Of a DNA stretch of 59,313 nucleotides, positions 8,805 through 16,512 are shown piece after piece. Location: the NCBI RefSeq assembly GCF_001507545.1, contig NZ_LQBP01000014.1, forward strand, positions 1-59,313. Reading direction: 5' to 3'. Source of the stretch: Ruegeria profundi. Lineage in GTDB: Bacteria > Pseudomonadota > Alphaproteobacteria > Rhodobacterales > Rhodobacteraceae. The notes beneath the pieces are model-generated. The model was not told the origin of the DNA. It was given only the letters and a program-made list of their open reading frames with translations, and made no database searches. Each line of letters begins with the position of its first letter. The stretch's first letter is position 1. A program made the position numbers and the translations under genes.

Positions 8805-9533
8805 GTGCCGAATTTACCATCTCCTTTCCAATACCTTTTTTTGGCAGCCGCAGTTATTATTCCTACATCGGCGCTGGCTGGCTTTTCTCTTGTTTTATCG
8901 AATGCCACCGACAGTGAAATCGGGCGACTTGCCTTCGAGGTGTTTTGGGTTGGTGAAGAATCAAACGCGCCAACATTCATTAATTTTTTACTCCTTATTG
9001 TATCCAGCGGCTTCATTGCTTTGGCGGCCGCGCAGGCATTTTCCGATAGGAATCCGTGGCGCTGGCATTGGCTTGGTCTTGCGGTTGTAGTTCTTCTCGC
9101 GGCGTTCGACGATGCTGCTCAGGTACATGAGCCAGTTGGTACCTACCTAACGAAGGGGATTGAAGGGAGCGGGTTGTTCGCGTGGGAGTGGGTCTACTAC
9201 GGTTTCGCGGTTGTTGCGATACTCGTGCTGCTTGGATTTCGTTTTGTGGTGTACGGCATGGATGCTGCACCAAGGCGATATCTAGTCCTTGGTGCACTCG
9301 TCTATTTTGGCGCTGCACTTGGGTTAGAGATGGTTTCAGCCTTCATGTGGTTTCACGAAATGGACAACGGCCGTTACGTGACACTGCTTGAGGAAACCTG
9401 CGAAATGTTCGGTGCCGCGCTTTTTGGAGCCTGCGGACTGAGGCAATTGATGCCGGTGCCAGAAGCCAGAAAGGCGACGCACACTTCTTCTCAACCCAGA
9501 TTTGGCACTGCCCGCGAGACTACAAGGTTCTAG
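8805..9533 (+). CDS. hypothetical polytopic membrane protein
   Basis: 242 residues with about six hydrophobic helices (near 10-30, 58-78, 86-104, 122-143, 154-175, 196-212) and a polar C-terminal tail. Conserved-looking charged or polar residues sit inside or beside the membrane: DDAAQVHEP after helix 3, FHEMDNGR and LLEETCEMFG before the last helix. These would suit a metal- or proton-handling membrane enzyme, but no family is recognised. The start is GTG 8805, with AGGAG 13 nt upstream, rather far. The gene stands alone next to an insertion sequence, in a region of lower GC than the core genes. Confidence 0.65.
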   Translation: MPNLPSPFQYLFLAAAVIIPTSALAGFSLVLSNATDSEIGRLAFEVFWVGEESNAPTFINFLLLIVSSGFIALAAAQAFSDRNPWRWHWLGLAVVVLLAAFDDAAQVHEPVGTYLTKGIEGSGLFAWEWVYYGFAVVAILVLLGFRFVVYGMDAAPRRYLVLGALVYFGAALGLEMVSAFMWFHEMDNGRYVTLLEETCEMFGAALFGACGLRQLMPVPEARKATHTSSQPRFGTARETTRF

Positions 9534-9664
9534 GTCAGTGGAAATACGAGAGGTGCCCAGAAGTGGCGGCATTCATGAAATGGTCGCACTTACCAATGAC
9601 CGTTCAGCCCGCACAGTGGTCGTTCACTTCGACTAATCGTGCCACGAAGGAGCGAACGGCGTGT

Positions 9665-9679
9665 GTGGATGGCTCCTGC
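9665..9679 (+). repeat. IS terminal inverted repeat, downstream end
   Basis: GTGGATGGCTCCTGC, an exact 15-bp inverted match to 10992-11006 on the other side of the transposase. Confidence 0.75.
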
Positions 9680-9903
9680 ATAGCAAGACATTTTTGATTA
9701 GATTTGTGCACTTGTCAGAAGCAGTCATGTGTCCGGCCTGTTTGCGCGGATTTGAACGCTGGCCCTGATGGGTTCCGCAAACCAAGGTCCTATCAGCTTT
9801 GCGGGCTGTCATGCCCGCGCCATTCGGCGGAGTGTCCTGGTTTTGGCGGTAGACTTATGCACCATTATCTCGCGGGTCTTGCTAACTCGATGTATCTTTC
9901 GTT
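9665..9903 (-). ncRNA. candidate bridge/seek RNA region of the IS110-type element
   Basis: This 239-nt non-coding stretch lies between the transposase stop and the element end. In IS1111-group members of the IS110 family the guide RNA (bridge RNA or seekRNA) is encoded in this position. A perfect 6-bp hairpin with 6-nt loop (9801-9806 with 9813-9818) supports structure. No full fold or guide loops could be verified by eye, and the transposase is broken, so any RNA may be a relic. Confidence 0.3.
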
Positions 9904-10926
9904 TTAGACAGCGGCGCGTGGGCTGTAAGGTTCGTTTCGGGTGAGCACCGCCCAGACGATCCGGGCGGTCTTATTGGCCATAGCGACAGTTGCAACCCGC
10001 GCGGTCTTGCGTTCGAGCAGTGATGTCAGCCACTTGCTGGCACGTTCGGGGTGAGACCGTGTTTGTCGAACGAGTGATGTCATGCCGACGACAAGCAGAG
10101 AGCGCAAATATTGATCACCCATCTTGGTGATCCGCCCCAGCTTCTCCTTGCCGCCGCTGGATTTGTTTGCAGGGGTCAGACCCAGCCAGGCAGCAAACTC
10201 CCGGCCGTTTCGGAACTGGTGCCCATCGCCGATGCTGGCGATGATCGCAGACGCCGTTACGGCACCCACGCCCGGGATCGTGCGCAACAAGCGCACCCGT
10301 TCATCTTCTTTGCCCACTTGCTTCAGACATTCCTCGTATCATCGGACCCGCCTATGCAGAGCCATGAGTTGTTCGGACAGGTTACGGATCACCTCGTTGG
10401 CGATGTCTGGCAAGTCGGGCACTTCGCCAATAGCGATATTTTCTGCAAAACCAATGACGCGCGCCAGCCCTCTTGGGATGTAAATACCGAACTCAGCAAC
10501 TAAGCCACGCAAGCCATTGATCAGTTAGGTCCTTTGGCTGACCAAAAGATCGCGCGCCCGATGCAGCGACAGAAGAGACTGTTGTTCGGCGGTCTTAATC
10601 GACACAAAACGCATGGTTGGTCGGGTCACAGCCTCGCAAATCGCCTCGGCATCAATGGCATCTGGCTTTCCGCGTTTGACGTAGGGCTTCACATACATCG
10701 GGGGAATCAACCGAACCTCATGGCCCAGATTCGTGAGTTCGCGGGCCCAATGATGTGCGCTGCTGCAGGATTCCATGCCGATTAGAGAGGGCTCCAACTT
10801 CGCAAAGAACGGCAGAAACTGCGCCCTCCTTTGCGGCTTGTTGCACACCACTTCTTCCGGAGCGGTGATCCCATGGACTTGGAAACCGTTCTTGGCCAGA
10901 TCAACGCCAATTGTGGTGACTTGCAT
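9904..10926 (-). pseudogene. IS110-family transposase, two nonsense codons
   Basis: A 340-codon frame for a DEDD-type transposase. The N-terminal part has IGVDLAKNGFQVHG (first Asp of the RuvC-like site) and KRGKPDAIDAEAI (DADA-like motif). The C-terminal part is the IS116/IS110/IS902 domain with TIPGVGAVTASAI, AAWLGLTPANKSSGGKEKLG and the usual Ser. Reading straight through in one frame shows a TAA at 10525-10527 after SQRT and a TGA at 10339-10341 after LHRRVR; there is no frameshift, and the intervening 61 codons still read as transposase. ATG 10926 has GAGGAG upstream. Two point mutations therefore split an otherwise intact gene. Confidence 0.85.
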
Positions 10927-10991
10927 GGGGTGGCTCCTCTCATAACCAAACTTTGACACCTGGACTATGGCGCCTTGCGACGCCGGTTGAA

Positions 10992-11006
10992 GCAGGAGCC
11001 ATCCAC
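10992..11006 (+). repeat. IS terminal inverted repeat, upstream end
   Basis: GCAGGAGCCATCCAC, reverse complement of 9665-9679. Confidence 0.75.
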
Positions 11007-11172
11007 CCCATCAGGTTTGTCCGCACTGCTGACGTCCGAGCTAATTTGACCAACCCAAATCGATTGGTGGTACGTTCGATCCCAAGCCTCAGTTCGATCT
11101 TTTTAATGCAATAAGATTAGGTCACTGGAGTGGACCGCGCAGTCGGTTCTTAGGCTTCTGTGGTATCGTCTG

Positions 11173-11448
11173 TCAGGAGCACCCGATAGCGCATCTCTCT
11201 GGTAGGGTATCTGTTTGCCTCCAATCAGTCGCTAAGTCGATTTGTTCTATGCCTTCGACAACGCCGTCCTTTGATCTTCGAAGAGCTTTAGCAGTACCAT
11301 CCAAGGAGTTTCGGGTTTCCAAGCTTAAGTCACCGATACCGCCAACAGCGTGATGAAGCATGTTGTCTAAACAGATCGCTAGCGCGTTCGCTTCCATTGC
11401 GAGGCCAAGAATGTCGTCGCAGATGTCTTTGGGAGATTCTTTCACCAT
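11173..11448 (-). CDS. small hypothetical protein
   Basis: 91 residues, mostly helical by composition: a MVKESPKDICDDILGLAMEA start, then Leu/Ala-rich helices and a polar C-terminus. No family recognised. AGGA 6 nt before the ATG supports translation. It lies between the decayed insertion sequence and tRNA-Arg, the usual place for small orphan genes of an integrated element. Confidence 0.45.
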   Translation of the reverse strand: MVKESPKDICDDILGLAMEANALAICLDNMLHHAVGGIGDLSLETRNSLDGTAKALRRSKDGVVEGIEQIDLATDWRQTDTLPERCAIGCS

Positions 11449-11555
11449 CTCGTTTCCTTTCTAATTTGGTGTTTGAGAACCCGACACTCGCAGGACAGCG
11501 CATGGGTAGTTCGAGTTCAGAAACGAAAAAGAAAAGACATCGGAAATACACCATA

Positions 11556-11579
11556 TGTTGGGCAAAATGTGGGGCAGAA
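11556..11579 (+). repeat. tandem imperfect 12-mers next to tRNA-Arg
   Basis: TGTTGGGCAAAA and TGTGGGGCAGAA stand back to back (10 of 12 identical), about 55 bp from the tRNA 3' end. Short tandem repeats beside a tRNA 3' end resemble integrase arm-binding sites. No integrase gene is present here. Confidence 0.3.
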
Positions 11580-11631
11580 AAACTCAAAGTCCCAGTTTTG
11601 CTTTATTTTACATGATGTTGGGCTTACCAAG

Positions 11632-11708
11632 TGGCGGACCGAGGAGGATTCGAACCCCCGACCCCTTGATTCGTAGTCAAGTACTCTATCCAGCTGAGCT
11701 ATCGGTCC
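11632..11708 (-). tRNA. tRNA-Arg (anticodon ACG)
   Basis: A 77-nt cloverleaf with encoded CCA. The acceptor GGACCGA pairs with TCGGTCC, the discriminator is G, the D-arm begins TAGCTCAG, and the T-arm has GGTTCGAATCC. The anticodon ACG is complementary to 11672-11674. The ACG first base would be deaminated to inosine by TadA to read CGU/CGC/CGA. The gene separates the accessory left end of the window from core genes on the right. Confidence 0.95.
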
Positions 11709-11772
11709 GCGTTGGTGAGGCGGTGTTTAGACCTAGCTCTGGGGAGGTGCAAGGCGATTCTTCAAAAAAAGT

Positions 11773-13155
11773 CTAAAAAGTCACGTCACCCCGAGGCAGC
11801 CGAAATTCAAAGGTGGTTCCCTCAGGGCCTGTCTCTTTCAAAACCAGATCGCCGCCATGTCCGCGCACCAGCTCTTGCGAGATAGCAAGACCAAGACCCG
11901 ATCCTCCTTTACGGACCCCGCCCTGAAACGGTGTGAACAGGTTTTCACGCGCTTTGGGTGGCAAGCCGGGACCGTTATCCTTGATTTCGATGCACCAGTC
12001 ATTTTCACCCGCATAGCCGGTAATCGTAATTTTTCCGGGTTTTCCGGACGCAGCCAGCGCTTGAAAGGCGTTTCTCACCAAATTCATCATGACGCGGAAA
12101 ATCTGCTCTGGGTCCGCGCGCGCCACAAGGTCCTTTGGCACGTCGTTGACAATCTCGACGCAGGCATCGCCGATGGCGAGCTTCTCGCTGGACACCACGT
12201 CTTCGGCCACATCGCGCAGGGGCACCATTGTCAGGGTGGGTGCGGGTTCTTCGGCGCGGCCAAAGGCCAGCGTACTTTCGCACAGGGACACAGCCCGCGT
12301 GATCGAGTTCACCAGTTTCGGTGCCATTCGCCGCACCAAGGGGTCGTCACTGGTTTCGATCCGGTCAGTGAACAACTGCGCCGAGGTCAGGATATTTCGG
12401 AGATCATGGCTGACCTTGGCGACCGCACCCCCCAGTTGTGCCAGACGTTCACGCTGTTTCAGGGCTTGGGTCAGTTCTGTCTGAAGTTTCTGAAGCGCCT
12501 CTTCAGCCTCACGCAGTTCGGTCACTTTTGAATTGGGCGAGATGATACCACGCGCGTCCTCTGGCGCGCCCGCATATCGCTGCATGTAGCCCACAACGCT
12601 TTTGATTGGTTTCACCAAGACCACGCGAACGGCAAGAAACAGGAAAAACGCGGTGATAATCGAGATGACAAAGGACAGGCCCAGAATGCGTAGCCCATAG
12701 TCGGTCATCGCGGCACGCAGCGGCATGCTGTCTATGGTGACCTCAATCAACAGACCTGCATCTTTTACCGGCTCACCAATAACCCGAATGACTTCGTTTT
12801 CCGGGGTGAACAAGCGCGACAGAGCATCCTTGATCAGAATCCACGGCCCGGCGTCGCGCAGGTCGTAGGTATGGGCGATGGGCTCGGGAATGGGTGAGGA
12901 CAGCATCAGCTGACGCACCTCGTCGCGCCGCAACACCACATTGTAGACACCAGCATTGGCCAAAAGCTCGGCCTCAAGTTCTTGTGCCAGCATGTCGTCG
13001 GCCAGCAGGGCCAATGAAGCGATCTGGGCGCGCTCAAGCCGATTGAGCAGGAAATCTTCGCGGAACCGCGCAATTGAGGGTACAAAAATCAGGACTTCGG
13101 CCAACATTACGAAGACCGTGGTCAGGATCAGAAATCGGCCCGACAGCGAGTTCAA
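11773..13155 (-). CDS. membrane sensor histidine kinase
   Basis: 460 residues. TM1 about 8-28, a periplasmic sensor loop about 30-152 without cysteines, TM2 about 155-178, HAMP and a coiled linker 180-235, HisKA with the phospho-acceptor His250 in AKVSHDLRNIL, and a catalytic ATPase domain with N box NLVRNAFQA, G1 DNGPGLP and G2 GGSGLGLAI. All catalytic motifs look intact. No response regulator is adjacent, so it is an orphan in this window; the stimulus is unknown. The HDLRN rather than HELRT motif places it near the PAS/DctB-like alphaproteobacterial kinases. It may be co-transcribed with the upstream oxidoreductase (18-nt gap). Confidence 0.9.
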   Translation of the reverse strand: MNSLSGRFLILTTVFVMLAEVLIFVPSIARFREDFLLNRLERAQIASLALLADDMLAQELEAELLANAGVYNVVLRRDEVRQLMLSSPIPEPIAHTYDLRDAGPWILIKDALSRLFTPENEVIRVIGEPVKDAGLLIEVTIDSMPLRAAMTDYGLRILGLSFVISIITAFFLFLAVRVVLVKPIKSVVGYMQRYAGAPEDARGIISPNSKVTELREAEEALQKLQTELTQALKQRERLAQLGGAVAKVSHDLRNILTSAQLFTDRIETSDDPLVRRMAPKLVNSITRAVSLCESTLAFGRAEEPAPTLTMVPLRDVAEDVVSSEKLAIGDACVEIVNDVPKDLVARADPEQIFRVMMNLVRNAFQALAASGKPGKITITGYAGENDWCIEIKDNGPGLPPKARENLFTPFQGGVRKGGSGLGLAISQELVRGHGGDLVLKETGPEGTTFEFRLPRGDVTF

Positions 13156-13173
13156 ATTGCGCCCCCTTTCCGA

Positions 13174-14592
13174 TCAGGGCATCCAGCGTTGGATAAACCC
13201 GACCACGCGTTTAACTGTCTGATTCTCAAACAGCCTTGGGGTGAAATAGGCTCCCGCGACGCGTTTGTTAAGCTCTCCGATCGTCGGATAGGGCGAAACC
13301 ATTGCGGCGATCTGCCCCATTTTGAGGTTATTTGCCAAAGCCAACGACCACAAGTTGATCAACTCTCCGGCCTGATGGCCAACAATCGTGGCACCCACCG
13401 GGCGGCCCTTTACGACCATGACCTTGATGAAACCTTTAGTCTTCCGCTCCGAGATCGCGCGGTCGTTGTGGTGATAGTCAAAGCGCGCAATCTCGACCTT
13501 GTCGCCATGTTTATCACGTGCCTGCGCTTCGGTCAGTCCGACCTGCGCCAGTTCCGGGTCGGTATAGGTGGCCCATGGAATATGCGCCGTTTTGACCTTT
13601 GACGGCAAACCAAACAGGGCCGAGCGGATGATGACCCCGGCGTGATAGCCCGCCACATGGGTGAATTGCATGCCACCCGCGACATCACCGATAGCATAGA
13701 CTTTCGGGTTCGTGGTGCGCAGAGACGCATCCACCTTTATCCCGGCGCGGGTCGGCTCGATCCCTGCGGCCTCAAGTTTCAAGCGGTCTGTATTGGCCTT
13801 ACGCCCGGCCGCCAGCAACAAATGTGAACCCGAGAATACTTCTCCGTTCTCGGTCACAACTTCAACGACGCCCTTGTTGTCGCGGATCTGTGCGACCGTC
13901 GCATTTTCATGAATGGCCACGCCCTCGGCACGAAGTGTATCCAGCACAACAGCGGCCGCCTCGGGGTCGTCCTTGCCCAGCGCTTTCTGGCCTTCAATCA
14001 CGGTCACGTCACATCCAAGACGGATATGCGCCTGCGCCATTTCCATGCCGATTGGACCACCACCGATTATCAGAAGGTGCTCAGGCCTTTCGCGCAGATC
14101 GAAAATCGTCTCATTGGTGAAGTATGGAACCTGCTCCAGCCCCGGAATCGACGGCACCAAAGGCGACGAGCCCGTGGCAATGACAATCCTGCGTGCCGTA
14201 ATCAGCTGATCACCAGCCTGTACCTGGGTCCGAGAGACGAAGCTGCCATATTCACGGATCACCGTGACACCGAACCCCTCAAACCGTTCCTGGCTGTCCA
14301 TTGGCTCGATCTGGGCGATCACGTCATGAACGTGATCCTTAGCGGCCGCGTAATCCACCTGCGGGACAACATCTGCAACGCCAAGTGCAGAGGCGTTTGC
14401 CTGACCATGGGCCGCTTTGCCACTGGCGATCAATGCCTTGGACGGCACACAGCCGAAATTCAGACAATCGCCGCCCATTTTGTGGCCTTCCAGCAGGACG
14501 ACCTTCGCGCCCATCTGGCTGGCACCTGCGGCCACGGACAAACCGCCCGACCCAGCCCCGATCACCAGGATATCCGTTTTCAGGTCTTTCAT
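13174..14592 (-). CDS. pyridine nucleotide-disulfide oxidoreductase, MerA/Lpd-like
   Basis: A 472-residue FAD flavoprotein. N-terminal FAD-binding motif ILVIGAGSGGLSVA, redox-active disulfide GGDCLNFGCVPSKAL, NAD(P)-binding motif LLIIGGGPIGMEMAQ, FAD-contact AIGDVAGG, and a dimerisation domain at the C-terminus. It belongs to the mercuric reductase / dihydrolipoamide dehydrogenase group but lacks an N-terminal HMA domain and a C-terminal vicinal Cys pair, so mercury reduction is unlikely. ATG 14592 follows the TVP38 stop by 4 nt and starts directly before the FAD motif; the longer open frame to 14676 overlaps that gene. Pairing with a TVP38 membrane protein is a recurrent arrangement. Confidence 0.88.
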   Translation of the reverse strand: MKDLKTDILVIGAGSGGLSVAAGASQMGAKVVLLEGHKMGGDCLNFGCVPSKALIASGKAAHGQANASALGVADVVPQVDYAAAKDHVHDVIAQIEPMDSQERFEGFGVTVIREYGSFVSRTQVQAGDQLITARRIVIATGSSPLVPSIPGLEQVPYFTNETIFDLRERPEHLLIIGGGPIGMEMAQAHIRLGCDVTVIEGQKALGKDDPEAAAVVLDTLRAEGVAIHENATVAQIRDNKGVVEVVTENGEVFSGSHLLLAAGRKANTDRLKLEAAGIEPTRAGIKVDASLRTTNPKVYAIGDVAGGMQFTHVAGYHAGVIIRSALFGLPSKVKTAHIPWATYTDPELAQVGLTEAQARDKHGDKVEIARFDYHHNDRAISERKTKGFIKVMVVKGRPVGATIVGHQAGELINLWSLALANNLKMGQIAAMVSPYPTIGELNKRVAGAYFTPRLFENQTVKRVVGFIQRWMP

Positions 14593-14596
14593 GAAA

Positions 14597-15355
14597 TCAG
14601 ACGCCCTTTTTGCCGCGCAGAGCTTTGATGGCAATCGGTAACGCGGCCAGCGCGCACAGACCCAGAATGGGGCCAATCACAAACGGCTCCCACAACAGCG
14701 AGACATCCGGTGTTTCACCCCGGTCGAACACGCCACCCAACCCCACACCGATCCAGGTGTAGACGATGCCACCAGGAATAATGCCCAGCGCCGTGGTGAT
14801 CAGAAAGTTGCGGAACTTCACGCCAACCAGCGCCGGCACTAGGTTGGCCACGAAAAATGGCACAACGGGAACAAGGCGCAACAGAAACAGAACCGGGATT
14901 TCGTTCTCGTGCAGGCCGTCCTTGAGTTTCTTGACCGTCCCCTCCGAGGATTCCAGCCGTGCTGTCAGCGATTCACCCAAGCCCCACCGCGCCGCCAAAA
15001 AGATTGCAGACGCACCTATCGTGGCGGCGAAAACGTTGAAAACGGTCCCTGAAAATAAGCCGAACAGGAACCCGCCGGTCATCGAGGCCACGGCCGCGCC
15101 TGGCAGCGAAAAGGCGACAATCAGGATGTAAACAGAGACGAAACCAGCAGCCAGCAACCAAAAATGCGTATCACGCCAAACCAACAGCGCCTCGCGGTTG
15201 TCGCGCAGCGTCTCAAATGTCAGGTAATCGCCAAGCGTGAAAAAGCCCACCGTGGCAACGGTGAGAATCACCAGCAAAGGAATGTGTCGCGCAAGCCCGC
15301 TGCGTCGGGCCTGGGTAATATCGCTCATGGAACTGTCCGGTTTTTTGCGTTTCAT
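14597..15355 (-). CDS. TVP38/TMEM64 family membrane protein (VTT/DedA-like)
   Basis: 252 residues with five or six transmembrane helices and the VTT/SNARE-associated signature: FSLPGAAVASMTGGFLFG, a cytoplasmic amphipathic stretch RWGLGESLTARLESSEGT, and FLLRLVPVVPFFVANLVPAL. Members of this family act in lipid scrambling or transport, but the role of this one is open. The start is uncertain: M1 at 15355 gives a basic MKRKKPDSS leader, while ATG 15328 has a weak site. The gene is divergent from rpmH. Confidence 0.88.
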   Translation of the reverse strand: MKRKKPDSSMSDITQARRSGLARHIPLLVILTVATVGFFTLGDYLTFETLRDNREALLVWRDTHFWLLAAGFVSVYILIVAFSLPGAAVASMTGGFLFGLFSGTVFNVFAATIGASAIFLAARWGLGESLTARLESSEGTVKKLKDGLHENEIPVLFLLRLVPVVPFFVANLVPALVGVKFRNFLITTALGIIPGGIVYTWIGVGLGGVFDRGETPDVSLLWEPFVIGPILGLCALAALPIAIKALRGKKGV

Positions 15356-15623
15356 TAGAACACAACATGCGACGTCGAGGGGCCAAGCAACAGGGACTTC
15401 ACGCCGCCTTGATGTCTGCGACCCTTAAAGTGACGGTATTGGGCCCTAAACCCCACGTTTTGAAACCTTTTGCGGGGTGTGGTTACAGAATTGTTGCAAA
15501 AGGCGCCAAAACCCCCACCTAGGGGTTTGACTTAGCTCCCGCTACCCAGTAGAGGACGGGCTTCGAACACCACGGGCAGGCGAATCCGCGCTGCACCCGA
15601 CCGCATAGATTGGAGACGGAGCG

Positions 15624-15758
15624 ATGAAACGCACCTATCAGCCTTCGAACCTGGTTCGCAAACGCCGCCACGGTTTCCGCGCGCGCATGGCCACCAAGGC
15701 CGGCCGCAAGATCCTGAATGCACGCCGCGCCCGCGGTCGTAAATCGCTGAGCGCGTAA
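15624..15758 (+). CDS. rpmH: 50S ribosomal protein L34
   Basis: A 44-residue protein, the usual L34 length, starting [20 protein letters not shown] and ending in a basic helix with KSLSA. It binds 23S rRNA in the large subunit. Ribosome site GGAGACGGAG is just upstream of the ATG. It leads the conserved rpmH-rnpA-yidD block, 19 nt before rnpA. Confidence 0.97.
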
Positions 15759-15777
15759 CCCGCTCACCGATCAGGTT

Positions 15778-16209
15778 ATGAACATGACGCCGCCGGAGGC
15801 CCCTGTGGATGGTAAGAACCACCCCGGGGATATGCCCCCGGCGGCGTCCGTTTGCGCACCCGAACCCTTGACTGTGCTCAGGAAACGGTCTGATTTCCTG
15901 AAAGCCGCGCGCGCGTGCAGACAGGGCACATCCTCGATGATGGTACAGGCCCGCAAACGTGCGCCCGATGAGGCGAACGGAATTCGCGTTGGCTTTACCT
16001 GTTCCAAAAAGGTTGGAAATGCAGTCGCCCGCAACCGCGCCAAGCGCAGGCTGCGCGAGGCCGCGCGGGCTGTTCTGCCCGTCAACGGCCAGGACGGGTG
16101 GGATTACGTACTGATTGGCCGAGCTGAGGTGACTGCCGCTCGTCCGTTCGACTTGCTGGCTGCGGATTTGCGATATGCCCTGCGTAAAATCCACGGGGCC
16201 GGAACATGA
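15778..16209 (+). CDS. rnpA: ribonuclease P protein component
   Basis: 143 residues. The core begins [13 protein letters not shown] (near residue 31) and contains the RNR signature [19 protein letters not shown], which contacts the P RNA and pre-tRNA leader. The ~30-residue N-terminal extension, rich in Pro/Ala, is longer than in E. coli; ATG 15784 is an alternative start two codons in. It matures tRNA 5' ends together with the P RNA, which is not in this window. It overlaps yidD by 4 nt. Confidence 0.95.
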   Translation: MNMTPPEAPVDGKNHPGDMPPAASVCAPEPLTVLRKRSDFLKAARACRQGTSSMMVQARKRAPDEANGIRVGFTCSKKVGNAVARNRAKRRLREAARAVLPVNGQDGWDYVLIGRAEVTAARPFDLLAADLRYALRKIHGAGT

Positions 16210-16445
16210 CTCTGCTTGCGCGTATTTTCGCCCTGCCCGTGCGAGCCTATCGGTTGGTGTTCAGCCCTTGGGTCGGCTTCAATTGCCGGTATCAGCCCAC
16301 ATGCTCAGCCTATGCACTGGAGGCGTTAGAGAAACACGGCGCCGTAAAAGGCGCGTGGCTGGCCGCCCGGCGGATCGGGCGCTGCCATCCTTGGGGTGGT
16401 GATGGGTACGACCCGGTTCCGGATCGCAAAGACGATCCTGCATGA
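16206..16445 (+). CDS. yidD: membrane protein insertion efficiency factor YidD
   Basis: 79 residues, membrane-associated through an amphipathic N-terminal helix. Family motifs are [16 protein letters not shown] (two conserved Cys) and [17 protein letters not shown]. It assists YidC-dependent insertion. ATGA overlap with rnpA indicates translational coupling; yidC itself follows about 4.4 kb downstream on the same strand. Confidence 0.95.
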   Translation: MTLLARIFALPVRAYRLVFSPWVGFNCRYQPTCSAYALEALEKHGAVKGAWLAARRIGRCHPWGGDGYDPVPDRKDDPA

Positions 16446-16512
16446 CCCCTAGTCAGGCTTGACCGGCGGCACCCTCCGCTGAACACTTGGACCCGAACTG
16501 CCCGAGGTCCTG

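Larger units (their letters stand above)
9665..11006 (-). mobile_element. IS110-family insertion sequence (IS1111-like), decayed
   Basis: About 1.34 kb bounded by exact 15-bp inverted repeats (9665-9679 and 10992-11006). It holds one IS110-type transposase gene on the minus strand with ~65 nt of 5' and ~240 nt of 3' non-coding DNA. Having inverted repeats points to the IS1111 subgroup. No target-site duplication was looked for, since this family usually makes none. The transposase has two in-frame nonsense codons, so the copy is unlikely to move by itself. Confidence 0.75.

Noticed and set aside
9704..9907. 67-codon frame behind the transposase
   Set aside because: Lies in the non-coding end of the IS, where a guide RNA is expected; Cys-rich chance translation.
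10318..10524. Frameshift between the two transposase parts
   Set aside because: Both parts are in the same frame; reading through shows two nonsense codons only.
13174..14592. Mercuric reductase
   Set aside because: No HMA domain and no C-terminal Cys pair for mercury; only the general disulfide oxidoreductase fold is supported.
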